DNA of 64,000 nucleotides from Cyanobacteria bacterium FACHB-63 (GTDB lineage Bacteria > Cyanobacteriota > Cyanobacteriia > Leptolyngbyales > Leptolyngbyaceae), in contig JACJNX010000122.1 of the NCBI GenBank assembly GCA_014695255.1, positions 1 through 64,000 of the forward strand. Reading direction: 5' to 3'. Both the position numbers and the translations under genes were made by a program. The notes beneath the pieces are model-generated. The model was not told the origin of the DNA. It ran no database searches and worked only from the letters and a program-made list of their open reading frames with translations. Positions 35,178 through 43,415 of the stretch are shown piece after piece (position 1 is the first letter of the stretch; each line of letters starts with the position of its first letter).

Positions 35178-36302
35178 CTATTTCAATCTAAGTCCAAACG
35201 AGGTAGCTTCTCTTGCAACATTCCAAGTTGTCGCGATGATTTGCAATGCTCCATGAGCGAGCGCACGGTACACTGCAAGCCCTCCACCTGTTGCTAATGC
35301 GACTGCAAGGATTGGAGCCAAAATCGATATCAGTACCACAAAACCAAAATCACTTTCATGCTGTGCTTCGGCTTTCACAATGACTGTCGCAATTAAGCCA
35401 ACGATCACGTTGTAGTAAAACTTGACCATTCCTAACGAAAATAATCCAATCAACCAAGCCCAGAGGGGACGAACTCCAATTGGTAACACTGAGCCAGCAA
35501 CCGCGATCGGTCCTGTTAATCCTGTCATTAGCAACGCTGCTTCCATCAGATTAGCAAACGCCCATTGCCACGCTTTGAGGATCTGCCGAGCAGCAGCTTG
35601 TTGAGCAGTGTTCGTTGTTGAAATAATACTGGAGTGAAGCAGGACAAATGGATCAATATTTGCGATCGCTTCCGGTTCTCCAGATTCTTTCTTCAGGGAT
35701 TCTCGGATCTTCAGCACATTATCCCACCAGCGTCGCAGTCCGTTGAGTGTGCCTTTTCCCCATCCTTTTTCGTACTGCTCAACAATTTTCTGGGCTTGAT
35801 CTGTTGTCTTGTCGAAGCATTCGATTTGAGCCTTACCCGTTTTTGCTTGACACTCTCCATACAGCGCTCGGATGGTATTTTTAGCATCTGCTGTCAGCAC
35901 TACGTCTTGTAGAGCATCTTGCAGCGTTAACTTACCTAGTTGGATCGTAAGGACTTGTTGTGTCTCTGTTTCGATTAAACGGTGAATTCCCAGAGTTAGC
36001 GATGACAACAATTGTCCGTTATTCCAAAGGAGGATTAGTACCAAGATAAGCCATGACAATCGATCAACCGCAGGCAACAATCCGTTTGTCACCATTTCGC
36101 GAGTCCAAATGACGATAAAGAACAGGAAAGCACCGACGGCAATAATGCTGGCAAATTGATTAATGCTCAAATACAAACCATTTTCATCTGAGAAGGCGCT
36201 CATCCAATTCCGCTGCCATGCTTCTGAGATCGCTTGACTTGATGCTAAGCTATCTCCAACGAAATCGTTACCTCCAACAGCACCAAAGAGAGAAGTAATC
36301 AT
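35178..36302 (-). CDS. VirB6/TrbL-like polytopic membrane protein
   Basis: At least five hydrophobic helices are visible: FASIIAVGAFLFFIVIW and LSWLILVLILLW near the start, then LMEAALLMTGLTGPIAVAGS, LWAWLIGLFSLGMVKFYYN and FGFVVLISILAPILAVALA in the C-terminal half. A charged loop (about 115-235) lies between them. The pattern and the position between VirB5- and VirB8-like genes fit VirB6, the inner-membrane part of the DNA path. The start overlaps the upstream stop (ATGA at 36299-36302). Confidence 0.62.
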   Translation of the reverse strand: MITSLFGAVGGNDFVGDSLASSQAISEAWQRNWMSAFSDENGLYLSINQFASIIAVGAFLFFIVIWTREMVTNGLLPAVDRLSWLILVLILLWNNGQLLSSLTLGIHRLIETETQQVLTIQLGKLTLQDALQDVVLTADAKNTIRALYGECQAKTGKAQIECFDKTTDQAQKIVEQYEKGWGKGTLNGLRRWWDNVLKIRESLKKESGEPEAIANIDPFVLLHSSIISTTNTAQQAAARQILKAWQWAFANLMEAALLMTGLTGPIAVAGSVLPIGVRPLWAWLIGLFSLGMVKFYYNVIVGLIATVIVKAEAQHESDFGFVVLISILAPILAVALATGGGLAVYRALAHGALQIIATTWNVAREATSFGLRLK

Positions 36303-37294
36303 TGTTTCTCTCCTGACATCGAATCTGAGTAAAGTCCAGGCATATAAAGTGGCGATCGTGCAGCCGCAGCCGCTTCAATTAATCGATCCGATCGCTGTCG
36401 TCGATTCATCTCATCAATTCCTTCGCTTAAATTGGCTTGATTGAGAAGCAGCATGGCTTGTTCTTGCTGCAATCCCAGTAGCGAAGCGTGAACCTTGCCG
36501 TTCAACACCGCCTGGTCGAGTAGCATCTGCGCCATCAGCCCCTGCATTTGACTGCTATTCTTGACCACATCCTGCGTAACCGATAGTGTTTTCGAGTTTT
36601 CTGCGAGTTGCTGAACTTGTTGTGCCGATCGCTGACTTCGCTGAATCGTCTCACCTGTGCTTCGAGTCGCGTTTAACATCCATTGCGTTCCAGTTTTACC
36701 AACCATTGGAGCGGCTGTGGAACGTGACAGCGTTTGGTCGTACAAGTTAGACAAGTCGCGCTGACGAACGACGGGATTGAGTGTCAAGACATCTTGAATC
36801 GGAGCAGTCTGGGGCGGTGTTGGAGTTTCTCCCCGTACTTCTGTTGGATTTGGTCCGGTTGTTCCTAATGTTGCTATTCCTGTTTCAGTCTGTCCATTCG
36901 GTACATTCACAGGTTGATTGCTTAATACTGGGGCGCAATGCGTGCTGGGTAAACCAGGAATGGAGACGGGTAATGAACCAACATCGCCAATTAATTGACA
37001 AATGAGATAATTCTCGATCGTTCCCTGAATTTGCCCTGGGATTCGCTCAGACCAAGGAAAATCATGACGACCCAGATCATCAAAGATCGAGCCGATGGAT
37101 GCGGGAGTTGTGGTATCTGATGGTCGAGGAACCTGTTCAGACCACGGATACTGATTGCCTTGGCGATTTAGGACACGGTTCATTGTGCTAAAAATATCAG
37201 GTGCGCCTGGTAAAAGCGAGGCAAACGCGAGCGAAGACAACAAAACTGAGCTGAGAGTTATTCCGCCGTATAGGAGCCGTTGTTTGAGGTTCAT
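36299..37294 (-). CDS. Exported VirB5-like protein
   Basis: From ATG 37294 the product has a signal peptide (LLYGGITLSSVLLSSLAFA), then a duplicated QYPWSEQVP / DFPWSERIP motif (about 48 and 79). A long helical C-terminal half (about 195-320) is rich in Gln and Ala (TIQRSQRSAQQVQQLAENS). An exported helical protein at this operon position suggests a VirB5-type minor pilus subunit. Similarity is structural rather than a clear family match. Fourteen bases separate it from virB4. Confidence 0.5.
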   Translation of the reverse strand: MNLKQRLLYGGITLSSVLLSSLAFASLLPGAPDIFSTMNRVLNRQGNQYPWSEQVPRPSDTTTPASIGSIFDDLGRHDFPWSERIPGQIQGTIENYLICQLIGDVGSLPVSIPGLPSTHCAPVLSNQPVNVPNGQTETGIATLGTTGPNPTEVRGETPTPPQTAPIQDVLTLNPVVRQRDLSNLYDQTLSRSTAAPMVGKTGTQWMLNATRSTGETIQRSQRSAQQVQQLAENSKTLSVTQDVVKNSSQMQGLMAQMLLDQAVLNGKVHASLLGLQQEQAMLLLNQANLSEGIDEMNRRQRSDRLIEAAAAARSPLYMPGLYSDSMSGEKQ

Positions 37295-37308
37295 TTGCTG
37301 TTCCTCTC

Positions 37309-40077
37309 TTATGCAACTGAATGGGTTTCTGGTGATGTCAAAACTAGGGGATGCCGTGGCTGTCCGATCGTTTTGAGAGAAATGCCAGAGCGAACAGCAT
37401 GGCTGTACTGTTGAGCAAACGCAGCCCAACCCTCAAACTTGTTGGAGTATTGAGCCATGACCCGCGATCGCGCTTGTTGCTCAATCGGATTATTCGCAAC
37501 TGCTGCTAATACTTCAGGTGATGGATAGTAGTCACACTGCTGTAATCGCCCATCGATATCAAGAAGCCAGTGTGAGCAGAGACGCGATCGGTCGGGTAAA
37601 AAGCTTTCATCGGTGTTGGGAAGAAGCATCGAGCGATCGTAGCCAAAAATGCGGCAGCAAGACTCTATCGCTGTCGATTGAATCGCGCCAATTAATCGAG
37701 TATTTAGGTTCTGTAAAATCTGCTGACCTGCGGCAGAGTGATAAACAGCATCTGGATCTTGGCTGATGACAATCGTACGAATGCCTGCTTTTCCTCCAGT
37801 TGCACAGATCTGCCCAATGATCTGAGAAATACCATCGTACTTATACAGTACAGAGCTTTCATCGATCACCAGTAGACTATCAGAGCATTCCAGCGCTCGA
37901 CGCAATGCTAATGCTTGAGCAGACAAAGCTAGGACAGCCGCTTCATCGTCATTCGTTAGATTTCGCATGGCATAAATCAGCAGTTGAGCATCAGAGCGAA
38001 TCGTACTGGGTTGTGCGATCGCTCGACCAACCGGACTTTCAACCCAAGCCAACAACTGCAATCGAATTTCAGCGAGTGCTTCTGCGATGCTACCAATAAC
38101 TGTTAATCCAGATAAATCCAGACGCTCAAGTAGATTGAGAAAATCCATAATGGTTGGCATATCTTGCCATGCTTCGGAGCCAAATCCTTGACTATAGGCA
38201 TTCTCGTATCGCTGCTGAATTTCTGGTGTTGCAAAAAATGTAGTTAATGTCTTCCATAAAATTGCATGAATGCGTTTGCCGATTCGTTTATCGCTGTGAG
38301 CGCCAAGAATCATTACTTCCAAAGAGCGAACTAAAAAGGCGAGATAGCTATTTTTACGAACCTCTTGCTGCTCTGGTTCGAGTTGGCGAAGATCAGGCAT
38401 CTCAAACAAATTATTAGCAGCAGTGCCAACATCAAACCATGCACCATTCTTATCAAACATATTCACGAGATCGGTGAAGGTGGTTGTGCCATCTTCACGG
38501 GCATAATCCAAGCCCACTACGTTGAATCCATGGGCCATCGCCATGATGATTATTTCTGTTAGTAGTGCGGACTTCCCAGTTCGAGTTTGCCCAATGATAA
38601 AGAGACTGCGATGTTGCCTCACAAAGTCGATATAAGTTGGCATTCCACCTGTATGAGCAAGTAACTCAACGCCGTATTGATCAGTTGTACGGGTACAAGC
38701 GAGAGGCATTAATCCGATCGCTTCATCAGTAAAGTAGAGCTGTCTACGATCGTCGAGTAACCTGCGCCAAGTAATCGGTAACGTTTGTAGCCAAATCTTC
38801 CAAGCGATCTCCGTTTCTCGGTTTAATTCACCGTTGCTGAAACAATTACTCAGCTTCTGACACGCTTCATCGAGTTCTTCAGGCGTGTTTCGATGAACCA
38901 GCGCGACTACTGCAATCCAGACCGGAGCAGCACCCTCCCAAATCTTGGCTTGTGCTTCGGCTCCTCCTTGTGCCTTCAGTTGAGCAACGACATCAATGTT
39001 ATTTTTAGCTTGGGCACGTTCGGTTAGCGTCAAATTTTGGCGAGTGAGAAGCTGCAAACTGGCGCGAGTTGCGTGTTGATCTGCGCGGCTAATTTCACAA
39101 ACAAACTCGCAGTCGGGAAACTGAGCCGCTGCTTGCCAGAGGTAATACAACTGATGTTCACCACTTGTAAATCCACCAGGCTTAGCATCCAGTGTCAGAA
39201 CTCCGACGAATTTGTCTTTGACGTGAATCCATCTGCGATCGCTCTGCGGTGTCGATCGTCGTCCTCGTTCTCCCCGAATCGCAACAGTCACTGCATAAAA
39301 CTGATCGTTGACTTCCTCGGTTAGATAGGATTTTTCGCCGATCTGCTCACGTAGAATCAAGCATTGAGGAATTTGCGGGGATGCGGAGTGGTTGAACTGT
39401 GACCAAAGTGCTTGCCACAACTGTTCTGCAGTTAATGGAATAGCATTCAATCCCATTCGGGTATTCAGTTGTTGCTCCCAATGCAAAAATCCCGCTTTGA
39501 AGCCCTCTGTTAACACATACAAATAACGCTCTGCTTCAAGCTGGGGTTTACGTCCTTTAAGGGCTTCATAGTGTTCCACTAACCATGCGATCGCGCGTTC
39601 AATTCGATCTGACGTTCCTGCTTTGCCGGGTTCGAGGGTGTAAGTGACGAACAATAGAATCTGCTTGGATTGGCGAATGTGCTGTTCAGTTAACTCACGG
39701 ACATGGCGCTGTTGGCTAAATAGTAGGAATTGAAGTTCTGGGTAAAGTGTTTGATTAACTAATTCAGCAAGGTGCTGCTGGCGGAGTGAATCATCCGCAA
39801 AAGATCGAAAATGAATCCGCAAAGATTCCCCTTCTGGCAATCCTCGCAATCCTTCTTCTAGCCGATTCAGCACCGATTCAACTTGATCAACAGGCATGAA
39901 AGTATGAATGCCAGGAATTGAGAAGGCAAATCGCAAGAGAAAGCGATCGTTCCCCTGTCGCAGCAAATAAGCACCGATATCTCTGCCACGAAGTTGTAGT
40001 GAGCAAAGACATTCTAAATCTGATTCATCTTCAAACGGCTTAAAAACGAGCTTTTCGACTCCGAGTTTGGTCGGCAT
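37309..40077 (-). CDS. virB4: VirB4/TraC-family ATPase of the conjugation system
   Basis: A cytoplasmic ATPase of 922 residues driving pilus assembly and transfer. Walker A is IIGQTRTGKSALL at about 495-507, followed by FNVVGLDYAREDGTTTF. Walker B with downstream residues is DSLLVIDESSVLYKY near 735, and a VISQDPDAVYHS sensor-like segment follows. I start at ATG 40077 (MPTKLGVEKLVF), which places a short 38-bp overlap with the virB3-like gene; the upstream extension is a shadow of that gene. The size suits the VirB4 family. Confidence 0.82.
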   Translation of the reverse strand: MPTKLGVEKLVFKPFEDESDLECLCSLQLRGRDIGAYLLRQGNDRFLLRFAFSIPGIHTFMPVDQVESVLNRLEEGLRGLPEGESLRIHFRSFADDSLRQQHLAELVNQTLYPELQFLLFSQQRHVRELTEQHIRQSKQILLFVTYTLEPGKAGTSDRIERAIAWLVEHYEALKGRKPQLEAERYLYVLTEGFKAGFLHWEQQLNTRMGLNAIPLTAEQLWQALWSQFNHSASPQIPQCLILREQIGEKSYLTEEVNDQFYAVTVAIRGERGRRSTPQSDRRWIHVKDKFVGVLTLDAKPGGFTSGEHQLYYLWQAAAQFPDCEFVCEISRADQHATRASLQLLTRQNLTLTERAQAKNNIDVVAQLKAQGGAEAQAKIWEGAAPVWIAVVALVHRNTPEELDEACQKLSNCFSNGELNRETEIAWKIWLQTLPITWRRLLDDRRQLYFTDEAIGLMPLACTRTTDQYGVELLAHTGGMPTYIDFVRQHRSLFIIGQTRTGKSALLTEIIIMAMAHGFNVVGLDYAREDGTTTFTDLVNMFDKNGAWFDVGTAANNLFEMPDLRQLEPEQQEVRKNSYLAFLVRSLEVMILGAHSDKRIGKRIHAILWKTLTTFFATPEIQQRYENAYSQGFGSEAWQDMPTIMDFLNLLERLDLSGLTVIGSIAEALAEIRLQLLAWVESPVGRAIAQPSTIRSDAQLLIYAMRNLTNDDEAAVLALSAQALALRRALECSDSLLVIDESSVLYKYDGISQIIGQICATGGKAGIRTIVISQDPDAVYHSAAGQQILQNLNTRLIGAIQSTAIESCCRIFGYDRSMLLPNTDESFLPDRSRLCSHWLLDIDGRLQQCDYYPSPEVLAAVANNPIEQQARSRVMAQYSNKFEGWAAFAQQYSHAVRSGISLKTIGQPRHPLVLTSPETHSVA

Positions 40078-40378
40078 GAGACGTTCCTGCCAATAAATGG
40101 TGATAGGTTTTGAACTTACATCGCCACTGAGGGACGGACACAAACTTGTTCAGTAGTTTCCAATTGTTGTCGCCTGTCAAAATCCACCAGCTCGCAGCTC
40201 CCCACAAGGCGAACAGCGCCACCCAGGTCAATCCCCAACCGAGCAGCATTTCAAAAACGAGGTAAGATACACCGATGCTGATACCGATCGGAAACAGTTG
40301 CCCTACAGGAATTGGGCCAAAGTTTGGATTTCGTCCAAGGCTTTGATTAATCGGTCGAAATCTCTTGGACTGAGACAT
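40040..40378 (-). CDS. VirB3-like small membrane protein
   Basis: A 112-residue protein with two adjacent hydrophobic helices (IGISIGVSYLVFEMLLGWG and WVALFALWGAASWWIL) and a basic C-terminus. It sits immediately before virB4 with overlapping frames, where VirB3 is found in nearly all such operons. The call is by topology and position. Confidence 0.6.
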   Translation of the reverse strand: MSQSKRFRPINQSLGRNPNFGPIPVGQLFPIGISIGVSYLVFEMLLGWGLTWVALFALWGAASWWILTGDNNWKLLNKFVSVPQWRCKFKTYHHLLAGTSHADQTRSRKARF

Positions 40379-40395
40379 CGCTATGACTTATGAGA

Positions 40396-40971
40396 TTAAC
40401 GAGGTGTAGAAGCAGTTGTAGAAAGGAACAATGTAGACATTCCTTCAACTAGAACAACCACCATCAAGACTGCAAAAGCGTTCCAAGCAAAGGGTTGCCA
40501 GTTCTCACCATGCCTTGCTTTTTCAAGTGCAAGCAGAACAAAAGCAGCTCCCAGAATGAATGCGCTAATTCGTAAGAATCCGAAAATTAGAGTGATCATA
40601 CTGGAGTCAATGTAACTTCCAAAGATCTGATTTGTATATTGTTCGGCAGTGTCAAAAATTGCGGCATCAGCAGGCGCTGCGATCGTTGCAAACAAACTTG
40701 TGCCCAACCATATTCCAATCCAGGTTCTATCAAGGCGCTGATGCAAGATGGCAGTGGTTAGACGCAAACAGAGCAGTCCAAACGTGATGTAGGCAATCAG
40801 GATGAAAAGCGCGATCATAATTTCTGAAAGATTGAGAACATTCCCAACCGATAAAGCGATCAAAGCAGTCAAGACAACGATGACCCAAGGTTGCGTGATG
40901 AACTTGAACGAAGTCTGAATCGAAATAGACTGCGCTTGGACATATCGTTTCTGCAAGGCATTGTGTGACAT
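40396..40971 (-). CDS. VirB2-like pilin or membrane protein at the head of the transfer operon
   Basis: Starting at ATG 40971 (a GGAGG site lies 5 bases before), the product has two helices in the first 70 residues, then a signal-like GIWLGTSLFATIAAPADAAIF with a possible cleavage after ADAA. Two further helices follow (MITLIFGFLRISAFILGAAF and FAVLMVVVLVEGMSTLF). The last 90 residues resemble a TrbC/VirB2 pilin (two helices, small). The extra N-terminal membrane part is unusual for a pilin. It is the first gene of the operon. Confidence 0.5.
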   Translation of the reverse strand: MSHNALQKRYVQAQSISIQTSFKFITQPWVIVVLTALIALSVGNVLNLSEIMIALFILIAYITFGLLCLRLTTAILHQRLDRTWIGIWLGTSLFATIAAPADAAIFDTAEQYTNQIFGSYIDSSMITLIFGFLRISAFILGAAFVLLALEKARHGENWQPFAWNAFAVLMVVVLVEGMSTLFLSTTASTPR

Positions 40972-40974
40972 CAT

Positions 40975-41667
40975 TCCTCCTTGGAAACAGAGCGCGGACA
41001 ATGGATTCAATTGTTGAACGTCAGTCCCTATCAGGACTGAACGAATGTAAGCAAATTTTCTGTAAGCAGATAGCTAACGTGCAAAGCTTTATGCTCGGTC
41101 AGTTCTGAGAAGCTCAAATTAGATAGTCAAATTTCGGGCTTGAAGTGCGATCGCAAATCCAAGTGAGCGAGGTCAAAGGAACCAAGCGATCGCTACTAGA
41201 GGCAATATAGGCTACACCAATCGAACTTATTTGGAAAAGTTGGTGCATGAGAAACAAAACAAGCGTACTTAATGGCAGATGCTTTTTATCTTTGTACTAA
41301 AATCTAAACGATTTCTCAAGCATTTAAACACTTTCTTTAGATTTACCGGAGGTGCGTCACTACGATTACAGTCGGAAAGTTAAGGAGAGTGCCTAGAATT
41401 TAAGCGATTTTCCTGGTCTTAAGCAGTGTTCCCTAAGTTCTGAATGAAGTTCTCTAAGCGTTAGAACTCCGCCCGCAATGCGCTGTGTGATCCCCTTGAC
41501 ATAAGAATTCCTACGCTTAGCGAGATCGAGATGTCTGCCCTGTTTTATTGCAAAGGGACTTATGCGATCACGATGAAAGCTCGGATATTTTCGACGTGGC
41601 TGAGTTTGACTCAATCAATTCACGGTTGATGCTCTCCGTCTGTACTCGAACAGATTGAAGGGGAATG
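40975..41667. promoter_or_regulatory. Control region before the transfer operon; otherwise no supported gene
   Basis: A TCAGTCC-CTATCA-GGACTGA hairpin or operator (41021-41040) lies about 50 bp before the first transfer gene. The rest, to the HNH gene stop, holds scattered HIP1-like GCGATCGC sites. A 73-codon minus-strand frame (41393-41614) has no ribosome site and unremarkable composition. I see no convincing gene. Confidence 0.45.
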
Positions 41668-42618
41668 TCAAGCGATCTGCCAGTGATCACGATGCCATTG
41701 CAAGGATTCGATTCTAGGTTGATACTCCGGTTGCGTGGGCATCAGGATTGGCTCTTCGTGAAAGTCTTGCATTGACTTTGTGTGTATCGGAGACTCTTCG
41801 TAGAATCGATCTCTCGGCACAATGATTTTGTAGTCGTTACCAATGCCAAACCAGCCGCGATCGAATGCCCAGTGATGGTTCTTACACAGCGAGATGCCAT
41901 TGTCAAAGCGATCGTCGCGGAACTCAGAAAACGGTTTAATGTGTGCGCCATCGACGATATTCTGGCTATCTTGACTAATGATTTTTAATCGACAGAACGC
42001 GCAACGCTGTTCGTACAAGGAGACAACTACTCTTCTGAATGCAGCATTTCTGACAAAAATCTTTTCCTCATCCTTTAAGTCTTCGACCTGATAGGTTGCA
42101 CCGCCCTGTTCATGAAGCTTGTTCTGAATCTCTTGGAATTCATCGACTTGATAAAGCTTCTGGACTTGTAGCACCTGAGTTGGAAACCAAGCCTGAATCA
42201 AGATCTGAGTCAGATGAATCCGCGAGGCAGGCTGTTGTAGTAGCTCAAATAACTCATTGTCTACATAGGCATATTGAGTTGAATTTCTGAGAGCCTGTAG
42301 GCTGGGCTTAATGGATGCGATGTTGCCTTCGTATCCAGCGTGGAGAGCTAGGTGCCAAAACTTATCGCCCCTAAGATGAAAGAACGGTAATGCAATGTTG
42401 GATTGATGATTTGTTGTCACTAAATTCGACCAATATTTGAGAAAAGTCGCGATCAGTTCGGGAGATAGTTCAATTTGGTTGTGCTTGATCTTCTGCTGTT
42501 CAATGAGTTCGATCACCGAGAGGAGCAATATCGGCTTATGTGGTGCAGGAACACCATGATTTCTGTTGACATTGAGCGTTGCGAACTTTCTCGAATAGTA
42601 GTTTTGGTCTTTGTCCAT
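41668..42618 (-). CDS. HNH endonuclease with an SBD-like N-terminus (modification-dependent type IV restriction)
   Basis: The C-terminal part has the HNH fold: zinc pair QRCAFCRL, then VDGAHIKPFSE (the first His), DNGISLCKNHHWAFDRGWF (Asn and His). The N-terminus reads HGVPAPHKPILLLSVIELIEQ, a pattern found in ScoMcrA-like proteins that recognise phosphorothioate DNA through an SBD domain. Such enzymes cut invading modified DNA. It stands alone between the transfer operon and the next gene. No Dnd sulphur-modification genes are seen in the window. The sulphur-binding assignment is by pattern; generic HNH is certain. Confidence 0.75.
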   Translation of the reverse strand: MDKDQNYYSRKFATLNVNRNHGVPAPHKPILLLSVIELIEQQKIKHNQIELSPELIATFLKYWSNLVTTNHQSNIALPFFHLRGDKFWHLALHAGYEGNIASIKPSLQALRNSTQYAYVDNELFELLQQPASRIHLTQILIQAWFPTQVLQVQKLYQVDEFQEIQNKLHEQGGATYQVEDLKDEEKIFVRNAAFRRVVVSLYEQRCAFCRLKIISQDSQNIVDGAHIKPFSEFRDDRFDNGISLCKNHHWAFDRGWFGIGNDYKIIVPRDRFYEESPIHTKSMQDFHEEPILMPTQPEYQPRIESLQWHRDHWQIA

Positions 42619-42696
42619 GCGATCCTAACCCTAGAACGTTCTTGAAGCGATACGAGGCTTGATAATGACGCTTTTGATGTCTACGGAGGAGTGTAC

Positions 42697-43188
42697 TTAG
42701 TCCCACCACATTGCAAGCACAGGGGCACAAGATTGACGGGTCTTCCAGCGATCGATGTGACGCTCCATTTTTTCCGGCTCTATCACTTCCTTGAGCAACG
42801 TCATGCGTCCCAGAATTTCAGCGAGTTGAGCGCGATCGTAAACTTGACAGTCATCCGCTTGCCATTGCTTGGCGAATCCGAGTAATGCAGGAACAAACTC
42901 ATCATCTGCGCTCTGGATATATAGCACATCGTTTTTGTGTAGCCGTTCATCCTGAGCATAGACCAGCATCTCTAACAGTCGAGTAATGGGTGCTTCACGA
43001 GTGTCCTGATAGAACTCTATGTCAAAAGTTAGCCATCCTAACCAAAACTTCTGCCAGAGTTGGGGCTGAGCATAGAGATCTTGCACAATGCGTTCTGGCT
43101 CAAACTGGTTGAATCGACGCTTTAGCAGGAGTGCAGTCCATAAGTCCTGTGCCGTTGCTGCTGCTAAAGATTTAGTCGGGTCATACAT
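42697..43188 (-). CDS. Hypothetical protein of 163 residues
   Basis: No domain recognised. It has protein-like composition and Trp-rich helices (LYAQPQLWQKFWLGWLTFDIEFYQD), an acidic middle and the end KMERHIDRWKTRQ. It has no clear Shine-Dalgarno site and is followed by a 78-bp gap to the HNH gene on the same strand. It may belong to the same cargo unit. Confidence 0.45.
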   Translation of the reverse strand: MYDPTKSLAAATAQDLWTALLLKRRFNQFEPERIVQDLYAQPQLWQKFWLGWLTFDIEFYQDTREAPITRLLEMLVYAQDERLHKNDVLYIQSADDEFVPALLGFAKQWQADDCQVYDRAQLAEILGRMTLLKEVIEPEKMERHIDRWKTRQSCAPVLAMWWD

Positions 43189-43415
43189 CTGAATTTTAGA
43201 CCAAAAACAATACGGGCATTCTAGCGACCAGTATATTGACTCGCTGATTCAGTCATTATAAATACAGAGCCATAGACTCTCCACTGAAATTCCTTATTGT
43301 TAGACGCGACTACAATGACTGGAATAGCGATTCGCGACTAAAGCCAAAAAAGTCGGTCAACTAATCTTGAAACAAGTACTGCTTCTCTAGGTATCGCAAT
43401 CTGCTGGCTATCTAT

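Noticed and set aside
36299-37429. The longest upstream starts for virB5-like, virB4, coupling-protein and exported genes
   Set aside because: The added N-termini are shadows of overlapping neighbours; internal ATGs with ribosome sites or signal peptides fit better.
41393-41614. 73-codon minus-strand frame
   Set aside because: No ribosome site, no recognisable segment, isolated in a control region.
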